DNA from: Candidatus Uhrbacteria bacterium
GTDB lineage: Bacteria; Patescibacteria; ABY1; SG8-24; GWF2-40-263
Length of the DNA stretch: 64,000 bases
Direction: 5' to 3'
Assembly: GCA_016205975.1 (NCBI GenBank)
Contig: JACQSK010000015.1
Span: 49,505 to 113,504, forward strand
The position numbers were made by a program, and so were the translations under genes. Of this stretch, positions 47,471-57,731 are shown piece after piece; position 1 is the first letter of the stretch, and every line of letters begins with the position of its first letter. Below the pieces are notes generated by a model, which was not told the origin of the DNA, did no database searches, and saw nothing but the letters and a program-made list of their open reading frames with translations.

Positions 47471-50400
47471 ATGAACCTTCCACATCGATCACGCTTCTTG
47501 GGCTCCCTCTTGGCACTCCTCATCAGTGTCGGTCTGTTTGTCGCTGTTCCGGTTCTGGCCCAGGACGTGGACCTGGAAAGTTTTGCCGAGCAAGCCGGGT
47601 TTTCGACTACGGCCGACATCACGGTCATCATCGCACGGCTCGTGAGGACGGCGATCTCGTTTGTGGGCGTCGTGGCCGTGGTCTTCGTCGTCTATGGCGG
47701 CTTCATGTACATGACCGCCGGTGGCAATGCCGAGCGCGCGAAGAGCGCGAAGAAGATTTTAGTGAACGCGTTCATTGGAATCGTCCTCGTGTTCTCGTCT
47801 TTTGCGATCGTACAGTTTATTTTAAACGCGCTTACCGAGGCTACGGGCGCCAGCGTGACGAGCGAGGACGGATCCGGAAGCTCGTTTAGCGGCGAGGGTT
47901 CGTCCTCGTCGTTCTATCTGCGCTCCGTGAATACAGACTGTGCGTCCGCCCTGCAAAACCTCGAACTGCAATTTGTCTTCTCCAAAAAAATAGACGAGGA
48001 CACGGTCGCCGAGGGCATCACGATTACGAAAGCTGGCGCGAGCTCGGCTGTGGAGGGCACCTTTGAGGTGTCGGGCAAGACCGTCACCTTCACGCCCGCC
48101 CAAGCCTGCAACGCTCCTTACGAATCCTCCGCGTGTTTTGATGCGACAACCGACTACGCGATCGAGCTCGACTCCACCGTCCTGGAATCTTCCACCGGCT
48201 CCTCGCTCACCTGCAGCACGTCCTATCCGTGTTCGTTTGATTTCACCACGGGCACAGGCGTAGACCTCGCGGGCCCGAGCGTCTCTATGGACGCGCCCGA
48301 GGACGGCGAGAGTTTGTACGCCGGTTCCATCGAGCTTTTGAGCGCCGCCACCACGGACGACACGGGCGTCTCGACCGTTGACTTTTACGTGATCGATGAC
48401 GACGAGGCGATTTACTCCTCGGGCGTGGACCTTTCGACCTTGGGCGAGCTCACGGGCGGCAACGCGGAAAACGTCTTCACTACGGACACGAACGAGGAGT
48501 GGAACACGAGCGGCTATACCACCAACGAGACGTACTCGGTCTGGGCCACGGGGTCTGATTGCGCGGGCAACGACGACACGGCGAGCGCGGTGGACATCAT
48601 GCTGCGCGCAAGCAGTTGTAACAACGAAGTGCAAGACGAAGACCTGGGCGAGGAGGACGTGGACTGCGGCGGCGATGACACGAGCGCGTATTACTGCGGC
48701 GCGTGCACCGGGGACGCGTGTACGGAAAACGCGGACTGCGGGAGCGGCCAGTGCGTGGAGGGAGTGTGCGTGGAGACGCCCAAGATCGAGTCAGTCACCG
48801 CCGGCGACGGCGCCGTGGGCAACCTCATCACCATAGCCGGGGAAGGCTTCGGCGACTCCGCAGGAACCGTGACGTTTTTGGGAACCGAGTCGGACGACGA
48901 GGTGACGGCCTCTGCCTACGCGTGCAACAGTGAGACGCAATGGTCAGACGGGGAGATCGTCGTGCAGGTGCCAAGCGGGGCCGTGGACGGACCCATCGCA
49001 GTTACGACCGCGGACGCGACTCAAGACCCGGACCGAACCGACGACGACTACGGTCCGTCCATTGCGGACTTCGATGTGAACCTGATCGAGCGCCCGGGGT
49101 TGTGTTCGCTTGATCCGGATTCCGGCGCGAGCGCAACCTCCGTGGACGTCTACGGAAATAATTTCGGCGACGCGCAGGGGACCGCCGCCTTCTATTTCAC
49201 GAACACGGAAGCTTCATCGTATGTCTCCTGGGAGTCCGACGCGCTCACCGTGGGCGTGCCCAACGTGAATGCCGGCGCCTATCGCGCGCAAGTCTTCACC
49301 GGCGACTATGTCTGCGTGGACACGCTCTTGAACGCGACCGGCTCTACCTGTTCGAGCGACGACGATTGCGATGCAGACGCGGGGGAGAGCTGCGCACAGA
49401 GCTGGTGCTCGCAGACGCTTGGGTATTGTGAATTCGACGACGACTGCGGCGAGGACGGCGGTGAGTGCGCGTCCATCCGCGTGGGCGGCAACAAGCTGGC
49501 GTTCACGGTCGATGAGACGTCCTCGGAAACCACGCCGGTCATTTCCTCCATCGATTCCGGCTGGAGCGCGTGCTCGGGAGGTAGCGATGAGGGCGAGCGA
49601 TGCAGCGAGGACAGCGACTGCGACAGCGGCGCGTGCGAGGATCAGGCCACCTGGGCGCCCAGCGGCCAGTACATCACCATTTACGGAACCAACTTTGGAA
49701 CGTCCACGGGCTCCGTTTTTATAGAAAACGAATCGTTGGGATACACCGCTCTGGGTGACTCCGACTTTCCCGATGCCTGCGGGGAAGATTTTTGGCATGA
49801 TACGCAGATCACCATCAAAGTCCCCGAGACGTATCAGAACGACGTGGACATAGAAACGGGCACGCACGCGCTCTCCATTGAACGCGCCGACGGCGGCGAG
49901 TCTGACGCGACGGACATGGTCATCTTGGACGACACGCCTGGCCCAGCCATCTGCGACCTGGATCCAAGCGCCGGACCGGTAGGGACCGAGGTGACGGTCT
50001 ACGGCGAAAACTTCGGCAGCGCCGAGGGCGAGGTGGAGTTTTATTCGGAGCTTTCGTCCTCCTACACGCTGTGGGAAAACGATCAGGTCAGCGCGGCCGT
50101 TGTGCCGGAGGGCGCCGCCACGGGCCCCGTGTACGTCATCGAATCCGTGAACGGGTACCCGTCCAACTCGGCTAATTTTGAAGTGGGAGACTGCAACGAG
50201 GATTCGAGCCTGTGCGAGGAAGGCGAATCCTGTTGCTCGGACGGCTCCTGTTCCACTTCCTGCGAAGAGGACGAAGACGTCGAGGCCCACTACGCCTTCA
50301 AGGTCTCAACGGGCATCACGCCCAACACGCCCGAGGTCGTCGTGGAATGCGATGATAGCATTGCCTCGCCGTCTCCTTGGGAAGGCTGGAGTGAACCGGA

Positions 50401-53400
50401 AACCGTCTGTGTGAATGCAACCGTGCACGTTGATTTTGACATGGACATGGACGTGAGCACGCTGACGGCCGCGAACATCACGGTAGAAAAATGTACGGCC
50501 GAGGATGAAGATGGCGCGTGTGAAACTTGGGAGGCGGTGAGCGCCTCCGACATCGAGACCAGTACGACCGGGTTCACCTGGACGCCGGTTTCGGATTTTG
50601 ATGCGGACACGCGCCACCGTGTGACCTTGAACGGGAGCGGTGAGGAGGGAGCGATCCAAGCGGACGAAAGCGCGGGCGGCGGGTTCCTCGACGGTGACGA
50701 GGCCTGGGAGTTTACCACCAGCAGCAGCACGGACGCCTGCGAGGTAGGCGGCGCCAACGTGAGCCCGCTCACCGAATCGGTGGCAGAGACAGGGGACGTG
50801 AGCTATCTGGCCACGCTCACCGCCGCGGACGACCAGTGCGTGACACTCTCCTGCAGCGGCTACACGGTTGATTGGGCGTCGGATTTCGACGGCGCGGTTA
50901 TTGACACGTCGCGCCCCGGCGAAGGGATTTGTACCAACACCGTGGACGCGCAGAGCGAGACGGACGCTGGCGACCCAGCGATCATCACCGCCACGGTGAC
51001 CGATGCCCAGGGCGATCCATCGGGCGAGGGCGAGCTCACCATCAACTTTACCGATCCTGAGGTCGACGACTATTTTCCCGACTGCGCCTCAGCCTGCGTG
51101 AACGCCAAGCCGTGGGCCGAGTTTAACACCGACATGAGGGAGAGCACGCTCACGACTGCCTCGGTGACGCTCTGGGCCTGTGAGGATTCTTTGTGCGCGG
51201 CCTCCGAGCTCACGGAGGTTAGCTTCGTTTCCTCCATCGACTACGATGACTCCACGCAACGTGCAGAAATTGTTTTCACATCGGGCTCCACCATGAACGA
51301 GAGCGCCTGGTACAGAGTCGTCTTGGATGGCGACGCGATCACGGCTGCCAACGGCAACGTGCTTTCCGAGTCAGGCTCTAACTATGGATCTGATGCCAAC
51401 CGGTATTTTGAAGATGACTTCTCGTGGGTGTTCAAGACAAAAGATTCCGACGTGAGCTGCGGCGTGGATTCGGTCGTGGTTTCGCCGCCCACGACCACGC
51501 TCACCGCCGTGGGCGACCGCGCCGAGTTTGACGCGACCGCGTACGGCGAGCCGGACGAGTGTTCCACTCAAGGCGAGGCCTTGCAGTCAGACTCGTTCAC
51601 CTGGAGCGCGTGGGGGGCAGAGGACACGCCCAACGCCTTGGGTGACTCGACCGGTTCCTCCAGCGACCAAGATGACATCGTGGCGTACATGATTTTGGAC
51701 GGCGAGATTGCGATGACCAACGACCTGCCAGCGTACTGCTCGGGGTCCTGTTTGAACGTGGGTGCGAGCGTGACCACCAGTGACGGCGTGTGCGGCAACG
51801 GCAGCGAGGAGACGTATGAGGAGTGCGACGACGGCAATACAGATGACGGCGACGGCTGTTCCAGCTCCTGTTTGAACGAAGGCACGAGCGCGTGCACGGC
51901 AACGGTTGTGAACGGCTGCTGCGGGGATGGCAGCCGCGACTGGACGTCCAGCGCGGGCGGAGAAGATTGCGATGACGGCAACGCGACCTCGGGCGACGGC
52001 TGTTCTACCTCCTGCTTAAACGAAGGCGCGCGCGCCGTGGGTGCGACCTGCGGGGACGCCACACGCGACTGGGTCACGGAAACCGGCGGCGAGGACTGCG
52101 ATGACGACAACGGGGTGAGCGGCGACGGCTGTTCCAGCAACTGTTTGAAAGAAGGCTCTCAGGCGGCTGACGACGTCTATGCCATCTGCGGCAACGGCAA
52201 GGCGTGTACGGTTGATGCGAACTGCGGCGAGGACGAAACATGCAGCGATCTTGGGTCTTGCGTGGAGCCGGGAGAAGACTGCGATGACGGCAACGCGACC
52301 TCGGGCGACGGCTGTTCCTCTGCCTGTTTGAACGAAGGCACGAGCGTCTGCGCCACATCCACCGCAAGCGACTGCTGCGGAAACGGCACGCTGGAGACCG
52401 GCGAGGACTGCGACGGAGGTCCAGCAGGCGAGGACGGCTGTTCCTCCACCTGTTTGTTTGAAGGTTCCTCGTACGCCTACGCGACGCCGTCTTTCTGCGG
52501 CGACGGCGACACAGGAGACGGCGAGGAGTGCGAGGCTTCTTCCTCATCCACCTTGACCGTTGGTGATTATTCCGTAGGCCAGATCGCCACGGGCGCGCCG
52601 ACGGAAGTGGACGCGACAAGCGGTTATGCGATTTCCCGCGTGAGTGCAAGCGTGGAAGGGGAGAGCGACACGGCCACGCTCCAGCTTGAGTGCTCCTGTA
52701 CGACCGATGCCTCCTGCGGGGAGGTCGCGACGCTGGGGTGCGGAGAGAGCAACTGCTGTTTTACGCGTCCCGGGGTGAGCGAGGCCTACCCGGCCGACAA
52801 CACCGCGAGTCCTGGCGACGGCTATTGTCGCAACAGCGCGATCTACGCGGTCTTCACGGGACTCATGGACGAGGCAACGTTTGACGGCAACCTGTATCTG
52901 GATTTGGAATCTATCGATGGGGTCACCGTGGGCGACGCAGACGCCTGTCCCGAGGGCTATACGACGAGCTCGACCACCGTGCGAGCCTCTTCACCGCTTG
53001 CTCGCGCATGGCAATGGCTGAAAGGCGCGGTGCTTGGCGTGTTCGGCCTGGATGCGAGCGCCTCCACGACCTTTGATTGTTTCCTGCCCGTGAGCTATGA
53101 GACGGTGACCGATGAGAGTGGAACCAGCGACACCGTGTACCTGCGCTACAGCTCCTTGCTTGAGGAGGACGGCATCTATCGTCTGGTGGTCGTCGGGGAC
53201 GACACCTCGACGGACACGACCTTTGACGGCGTCTTGAGTCAGGACGCAGCTGCGCTGTGCCTTGGCACGGATTGTTCTTCGGACACCTACGCGCAGTCGT
53301 TCTACGTGGGCTCGGAAGTCTGCGACCTGGATTCTGTGAGCGTGGAAGATGAGGGCGACGTGAACGCGGCTGAGTTTGAGTCTGCAAGCGAGGAGTACTT

Positions 53401-56400
53401 CAGCGCCACGGATGAGGAACATTCCTTCGCGGCCACGCCCTTGACGCAACGCAGCGCGACGGCCGAGGAGATCTCGCCCATCGCCGGCGTGTACGAATGG
53501 AGCTGGTCCTGGACGTCTTCCGTGGACGATGAGAGCGAAGACGACATCGTTGGAATCTCAAGCGGCGACGCAGCCGATGACACGCAAACGCTCTACACGG
53601 CCGCAGGCAACGACGGCGAGGAAACCGTGATCGCGACCGCGACCGTCACGGTGGACGAGTGGAGCACGACTTCCACCGTGGGAGATACAACCACCGGCAC
53701 GCTCGCGGTCGCCGCCTTGGTGTGCGAGAACCCCTGGCCGGCGCTCGACTCGAGCCTGGGCTTCCCGTACGTGGAAGACGTCACGCCGAGTTACTTTTCG
53801 TTTTTCTATTGCCGCGACGCAGGCGAAGATGGCACCGATGATGATCTGCCCGCCTTGGAGGATCCCATCGACGTGACCTCGCTTGCCTCCTCGGACATCA
53901 TTCAAGAATTGATTTTCCAGGTGGAAGATACCTCTGACGCGATCGGCGTGCGCGTCATTCCCAACGAAGACTACCTCTCGCCCGGCGCTTGGGTGGAGGC
54001 GGCCGAGTTCACCGGCACGTTTGGGGAGACCGAGCTGGACGGCTATGCGGCCGTGGAGAGCGGCACAACTCTGTACGCCGCTGCGGCCAACCAGAGCGGC
54101 ACGACCATCTATCCCAACATCTATGTCGTCTCCTATAACGACAATGCCGGCGAGGATGCGAAAGATATTTTTTCCGAGATTTTGGAAAATTGGAAGTTTA
54201 ACGCCAACGACGACGACGTCACGGACGTAAACTTTTGCTCCGATGGGACAGACTATGTGACCACCGATGACGGCGAGTACCTCTCATGCGACTGGGACGG
54301 CGATTGCGCGGAGACATGCGAGGACAGCGTGTGCTCGCTCACCGGTGAGGCCTGTTCGACGGATGCGGACTGCGAGCTTGCCTCCGGCGCGGGCGTGTGC
54401 GACGCAGAGAAAGCAAAACTGACGCGCGACATGCGCCGCCTCACGGATCTGACCGACCTGACCGCGACGCTTCAGAGCTACGGCGAACAGAACGCCCACT
54501 GCGCGGTTACCACCGACCAGTCCTGCGATTCAGACGCCGAGTGCCCGGGAACCGAGGACTGTCTGCTTGGCTTCCCAGACGTGCAGTCCGGCACGTTCGT
54601 CCCCGCGCTCACCAACAGCGCCTGGGGCTCCTGGAACTCGGCATTCGCCAACGCGCTCGCCACCACGCCGCCAACGGATCCCACGAACGCCTTTTATGCG
54701 TGCGACGAGGACGGCTATGACGCAGCCTCCTGCTGGAACGGCGAGGCTGGGACATTCATCTGTCCGGACAACTCGCACGTGTACGGCTACCAGAGCTCGG
54801 GCGGCATCGCCTATACGCTCTACGCGCAAATGGAAACGTCGGCAAACGCCGCTTGGCCTTACGATATAGATGCCGACTCGACAGACGAGGTTACCTTGGT
54901 TGTCGAGTATCCGTCGGGCGCGGCACCTTCCTCCACGCTCCAAGACGGCTTTACCGCCACGGCGCAGTTCTGCGACGGAGGCACATGGGGAGATTCGGAG
55001 ATCTGCGGAGACGGCACGCAAGGTGTGAGCGAGGCGTGTGAGATCGGGGACACGAAAGCGAGTCCGTGCACGGACTCCTCCGGCGAGGCCGGCTGGATTT
55101 CTTCCGCGTGCGTGAGCGACTGCTCCGACTATCAGACACAGACGCAAGCCGAGACCGCGGGCGCCGAGTGCGTGCCCTACGAGTGCGGCAACGGCGTGGT
55201 GGACTCAGGCGAGACGTGCGACGACGGAAGCTTGAACGGCACCTATGGCTATTGCGGCGACGATTGCACCGGCTATGACTTCTATTGCGGCGATGGCTAT
55301 TTGGCGGGCACGGAGCAGTGCGACTGCGGCATCACCGGACTCTACGACTACACGGATGCCACCGCCGATGACACAGGTTCCTATGCGTATCTCTCAACCT
55401 GCGATGTTTCCAATGGCCAGTACTCGAGCGCCATCGGCGTGAGTTGCGCGTATAACTGCACGCAGCCAGGACTTGCCTGCGGCGACGGGGTCGTGAACGG
55501 TGCGGAGGCCTGCGACGGCGACTACGAAGAATGGGAAGGCGCGTTGTGTTCCGACGGCGTGACCGAATGCACCAGCGACTCTGATTGCGATGCGGGCGCG
55601 TGCGGGGACGGCGGGGCCGTGAGCGGGACCGGCGACGTGTGCACGGATTGGGAGGATGCAGGGGAAACATGCACGCAGAACAGCCAGTGCGATTCAGGAT
55701 CCTGCGACGGGGGCGTGTGCGGGAGCGCCTCGGACGCCGGTGATGTGTGCATGGCTGACAGCGATTGCGAATCCGAGTCCTGCCCAGACTTCAACTACAG
55801 CCTCTACCGCTACCGAACGTGCGAGAGCGACTGCACCTGGCCATCGACATGGACCGGGCCCGTGGGCGGCGAGCAGATTTGCGGCAACGGAACCGTAGAG
55901 GGAGCCGAGGCCTGCGACGACGGAAACTCATCCAACAACGACGCGTGTCTGAACACCTGCACGGAGAATGTCTGCGGAGACGATTACGTCGAGTCGGGCG
56001 TGGAGTCCTGCGACGACGGCGACGACAACGGCGAGGTGTGCGAGGCCGGCTATGAGGATACGTGCAATTACTGCAACGCGCAGTGCCAGTACAAGACGCG
56101 CTCCGGCGGCTACTGCGGAGACGAGGTCGTGAACGGCGATGAGGTCTGCGACGGGACGTACTCGACGGCCTTCATATGGTTTGATAGCGCCACGGGGGAC
56201 ACGCAGGGGAGCTGTGAGACCTACGAGGATGATGAGGAAGTCGAGTCAGGCGGGGAAACGTACAGTTATACCTGCCGCTGGCTGGGCGTCTGTAACGGCG
56301 GGGCCGAACAGGGCGACGTCTGCACGCTTGATTACTCGACCTACGCCTCTTCCGGTTCCGTGGAACAGCTCGCCGCGTCGCGCGCGGGTAACGTGAACAC

Positions 56401-57727
56401 CTGCAGAGGCGACGTCAATGACGATACGGACGACGGCGAGTGTGTGCCGCCTGTATGCGCAGCCAATTGCGGTTCATCGTGTCCGTTCTCTTATGAGACG
56501 ACGGGCCTGTTGGTCCAGAGCGAGCTTTCCGGCGCGTCGCAGACAGACACGGTGGCGCTCTACAGCTATCAAAACGCCGACGGCAACTCTCCGGACAACG
56601 CGGTCGTGTACGTGCCCGCCTGTACGGCCGCCACGAAAATCACCGCGGACGTGGACAACGACGAGGTGGTTCCGCCGGACGTGGACATTGTGTTTGTGAC
56701 GGACTTGACGAGCTCTATGTCCTACGCTCCCGGAGGCAGTTCAGAAGCCGACCCGGGCGAGCGCAAGATCGATTATGTGATTGACGCCGCGAAGGACGCC
56801 GTGGAGGAACTGTTTGACGCCTACGACAGCTACGAAAACTCGACGCTCCAGATCGGGCTCGTGTCCTATACATCGAAGTATCGGGATGATTACTCGTTCG
56901 GCGATGCGGCTTACAATTTCTGTAACTCGACCAGCATCGGTGTGAGCCCGGACGGTGCCTGGCAAGACCAGCAGCTCGTGAATCAAGAGGACGGTGAGTC
57001 CGCGATCTTGGATGATCTCAGCTCCTATGCGGACTGCGTTTGCGAAACATGCCTCTCAGATGGGTCGAGCTCTGGCTCCACGCCCACCTACCGCGGAGTA
57101 CAAAAAGCCATCAGTGCGCTCGAGGACTCCGAGGCGGACGTGAAGATTGTGGTTCTGTTGACCGACGGCGACGTGGATTGGAATGAGTCGTTCCAGCAGA
57201 CGGGAGACGCCGATGATTGCGCCTTCGAGAGCAAATCCTATCAGGGCCAAGAGTATGAGGGCTCCGAGGCCTGCATCGCCGACATCGCCGACGATCTGAT
57301 CGAGGATTCGGATATCCTTTTCTATACAGCCGCTGTCACCACCAGCAGCAGGCGGCAAGGCTATACGGCGCACATGTCGAGCAACACATGCGCCTGGGAT
57401 GAGGATGAGGAAGGCATCAGCTCCACAGACGACTGTTCAGGCAACTACGCCTTCGCGGCCGAGGATGAAGAAGGCATCGAAGAGATGTACGACGCGATCG
57501 TGGATGCGATCCTGGGCACCAGCGTAACCTTCACGACCACCGACGAGAGCGGCACGACCTACACGACAACTGGAGGCGTCGAGGCTGGCACGGACGTGAC
57601 TCTTCCGTTCCCTGATGGTTTTATCTGTGACTCCAGTGAGCAGACCATCCCGTTGCGCAACAGCTTCTATGGTGAAGGGACGATGCAGTTCTCTGACCTG
57701 GAGCTTACCTACTGCCCCTACCAGTAA
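47471..57727 (+). CDS. Giant (3418 aa) cysteine-rich surface protein: pilin-like anchor, Ig, IPT/TIG, DUF4215 repeats and VWA
   Basis: Signal peptide 1-30 (ends PVLAQ). Two-helix pilin-like module (about 57-82 and 98-120, loop TAGGNAERAKSAKK). SbsA-like Ig domain 148-263 and Ig-like 265-381. Cys-rich linker to about 432. Four IPT/TIG domains (about 437, 543, 728 and 825 onwards). More Big_5 domains (about 947-1085, 1192-1323, 1770-1955). Five complete DUF4215/Myxo disulfide repeats at 1441-1690 and a second group about 2572-2897. A C-terminal VWA domain (3071-3370) has a MIDAS-like DLTSSM, a Thr in STPTYRG and an Asp in LTDGD. Probably a Ca-dependent, disulfide-stabilised adhesin tethered by its N-terminus. 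Confidence 0.85.
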   Translation: MNLPHRSRFLGSLLALLISVGLFVAVPVLAQDVDLESFAEQAGFSTTADITVIIARLVRTAISFVGVVAVVFVVYGGFMYMTAGGNAERAKSAKKILVNAFIGIVLVFSSFAIVQFILNALTEATGASVTSEDGSGSSFSGEGSSSSFYLRSVNTDCASALQNLELQFVFSKKIDEDTVAEGITITKAGASSAVEGTFEVSGKTVTFTPAQACNAPYESSACFDATTDYAIELDSTVLESSTGSSLTCSTSYPCSFDFTTGTGVDLAGPSVSMDAPEDGESLYAGSIELLSAATTDDTGVSTVDFYVIDDDEAIYSSGVDLSTLGELTGGNAENVFTTDTNEEWNTSGYTTNETYSVWATGSDCAGNDDTASAVDIMLRASSCNNEVQDEDLGEEDVDCGGDDTSAYYCGACTGDACTENADCGSGQCVEGVCVETPKIESVTAGDGAVGNLITIAGEGFGDSAGTVTFLGTESDDEVTASAYACNSETQWSDGEIVVQVPSGAVDGPIAVTTADATQDPDRTDDDYGPSIADFDVNLIERPGLCSLDPDSGASATSVDVYGNNFGDAQGTAAFYFTNTEASSYVSWESDALTVGVPNVNAGAYRAQVFTGDYVCVDTLLNATGSTCSSDDDCDADAGESCAQSWCSQTLGYCEFDDDCGEDGGECASIRVGGNKLAFTVDETSSETTPVISSIDSGWSACSGGSDEGERCSEDSDCDSGACEDQATWAPSGQYITIYGTNFGTSTGSVFIENESLGYTALGDSDFPDACGEDFWHDTQITIKVPETYQNDVDIETGTHALSIERADGGESDATDMVILDDTPGPAICDLDPSAGPVGTEVTVYGENFGSAEGEVEFYSELSSSYTLWENDQVSAAVVPEGAATGPVYVIESVNGYPSNSANFEVGDCNEDSSLCEEGESCCSDGSCSTSCEEDEDVEAHYAFKVSTGITPNTPEVVVECDDSIASPSPWEGWSEPETVCVNATVHVDFDMDMDVSTLTAANITVEKCTAEDEDGACETWEAVSASDIETSTTGFTWTPVSDFDADTRHRVTLNGSGEEGAIQADESAGGGFLDGDEAWEFTTSSSTDACEVGGANVSPLTESVAETGDVSYLATLTAADDQCVTLSCSGYTVDWASDFDGAVIDTSRPGEGICTNTVDAQSETDAGDPAIITATVTDAQGDPSGEGELTINFTDPEVDDYFPDCASACVNAKPWAEFNTDMRESTLTTASVTLWACEDSLCAASELTEVSFVSSIDYDDSTQRAEIVFTSGSTMNESAWYRVVLDGDAITAANGNVLSESGSNYGSDANRYFEDDFSWVFKTKDSDVSCGVDSVVVSPPTTTLTAVGDRAEFDATAYGEPDECSTQGEALQSDSFTWSAWGAEDTPNALGDSTGSSSDQDDIVAYMILDGEIAMTNDLPAYCSGSCLNVGASVTTSDGVCGNGSEETYEECDDGNTDDGDGCSSSCLNEGTSACTATVVNGCCGDGSRDWTSSAGGEDCDDGNATSGDGCSTSCLNEGARAVGATCGDATRDWVTETGGEDCDDDNGVSGDGCSSNCLKEGSQAADDVYAICGNGKACTVDANCGEDETCSDLGSCVEPGEDCDDGNATSGDGCSSACLNEGTSVCATSTASDCCGNGTLETGEDCDGGPAGEDGCSSTCLFEGSSYAYATPSFCGDGDTGDGEECEASSSSTLTVGDYSVGQIATGAPTEVDATSGYAISRVSASVEGESDTATLQLECSCTTDASCGEVATLGCGESNCCFTRPGVSEAYPADNTASPGDGYCRNSAIYAVFTGLMDEATFDGNLYLDLESIDGVTVGDADACPEGYTTSSTTVRASSPLARAWQWLKGAVLGVFGLDASASTTFDCFLPVSYETVTDESGTSDTVYLRYSSLLEEDGIYRLVVVGDDTSTDTTFDGVLSQDAAALCLGTDCSSDTYAQSFYVGSEVCDLDSVSVEDEGDVNAAEFESASEEYFSATDEEHSFAATPLTQRSATAEEISPIAGVYEWSWSWTSSVDDESEDDIVGISSGDAADDTQTLYTAAGNDGEETVIATATVTVDEWSTTSTVGDTTTGTLAVAALVCENPWPALDSSLGFPYVEDVTPSYFSFFYCRDAGEDGTDDDLPALEDPIDVTSLASSDIIQELIFQVEDTSDAIGVRVIPNEDYLSPGAWVEAAEFTGTFGETELDGYAAVESGTTLYAAAANQSGTTIYPNIYVVSYNDNAGEDAKDIFSEILENWKFNANDDDVTDVNFCSDGTDYVTTDDGEYLSCDWDGDCAETCEDSVCSLTGEACSTDADCELASGAGVCDAEKAKLTRDMRRLTDLTDLTATLQSYGEQNAHCAVTTDQSCDSDAECPGTEDCLLGFPDVQSGTFVPALTNSAWGSWNSAFANALATTPPTDPTNAFYACDEDGYDAASCWNGEAGTFICPDNSHVYGYQSSGGIAYTLYAQMETSANAAWPYDIDADSTDEVTLVVEYPSGAAPSSTLQDGFTATAQFCDGGTWGDSEICGDGTQGVSEACEIGDTKASPCTDSSGEAGWISSACVSDCSDYQTQTQAETAGAECVPYECGNGVVDSGETCDDGSLNGTYGYCGDDCTGYDFYCGDGYLAGTEQCDCGITGLYDYTDATADDTGSYAYLSTCDVSNGQYSSAIGVSCAYNCTQPGLACGDGVVNGAEACDGDYEEWEGALCSDGVTECTSDSDCDAGACGDGGAVSGTGDVCTDWEDAGETCTQNSQCDSGSCDGGVCGSASDAGDVCMADSDCESESCPDFNYSLYRYRTCESDCTWPSTWTGPVGGEQICGNGTVEGAEACDDGNSSNNDACLNTCTENVCGDDYVESGVESCDDGDDNGEVCEAGYEDTCNYCNAQCQYKTRSGGYCGDEVVNGDEVCDGTYSTAFIWFDSATGDTQGSCETYEDDEEVESGGETYSYTCRWLGVCNGGAEQGDVCTLDYSTYASSGSVEQLAASRAGNVNTCRGDVNDDTDDGECVPPVCAANCGSSCPFSYETTGLLVQSELSGASQTDTVALYSYQNADGNSPDNAVVYVPACTAATKITADVDNDEVVPPDVDIVFVTDLTSSMSYAPGGSSEADPGERKIDYVIDAAKDAVEELFDAYDSYENSTLQIGLVSYTSKYRDDYSFGDAAYNFCNSTSIGVSPDGAWQDQQLVNQEDGESAILDDLSSYADCVCETCLSDGSSSGSTPTYRGVQKAISALEDSEADVKIVVLLTDGDVDWNESFQQTGDADDCAFESKSYQGQEYEGSEACIADIADDLIEDSDILFYTAAVTTSSRRQGYTAHMSSNTCAWDEDEEGISSTDDCSGNYAFAAEDEEGIEEMYDAIVDAILGTSVTFTTTDESGTTYTTTGGVEAGTDVTLPFPDGFICDSSEQTIPLRNSFYGEGTMQFSDLELTYCPYQ

Positions 57728-57731
57728 CCTT

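Noticed and set aside
45798..47516. A 572-residue open frame on the minus strand, opposite the pilin-Ig gene
   Set aside because: It mirrors a GC-rich Asp/Thr/Ser-coded gene on the plus strand. The translation is Arg/His/Val-rich with no recognisable motif. The plus frame has a signal peptide and domains.
49214..50290. A 358-residue minus-strand frame inside the giant gene
   Set aside because: Same compositional artefact. It lies wholly within a continuous plus frame that has IPT/TIG motifs.
51791..52530. Regular GC-rich DNA repeats that could suggest a CRISPR array
   Set aside because: They lie in frame within the giant gene and encode DUF4215 Cys-rich repeats. Units differ in length and spacers are coding. 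No cas genes are nearby.
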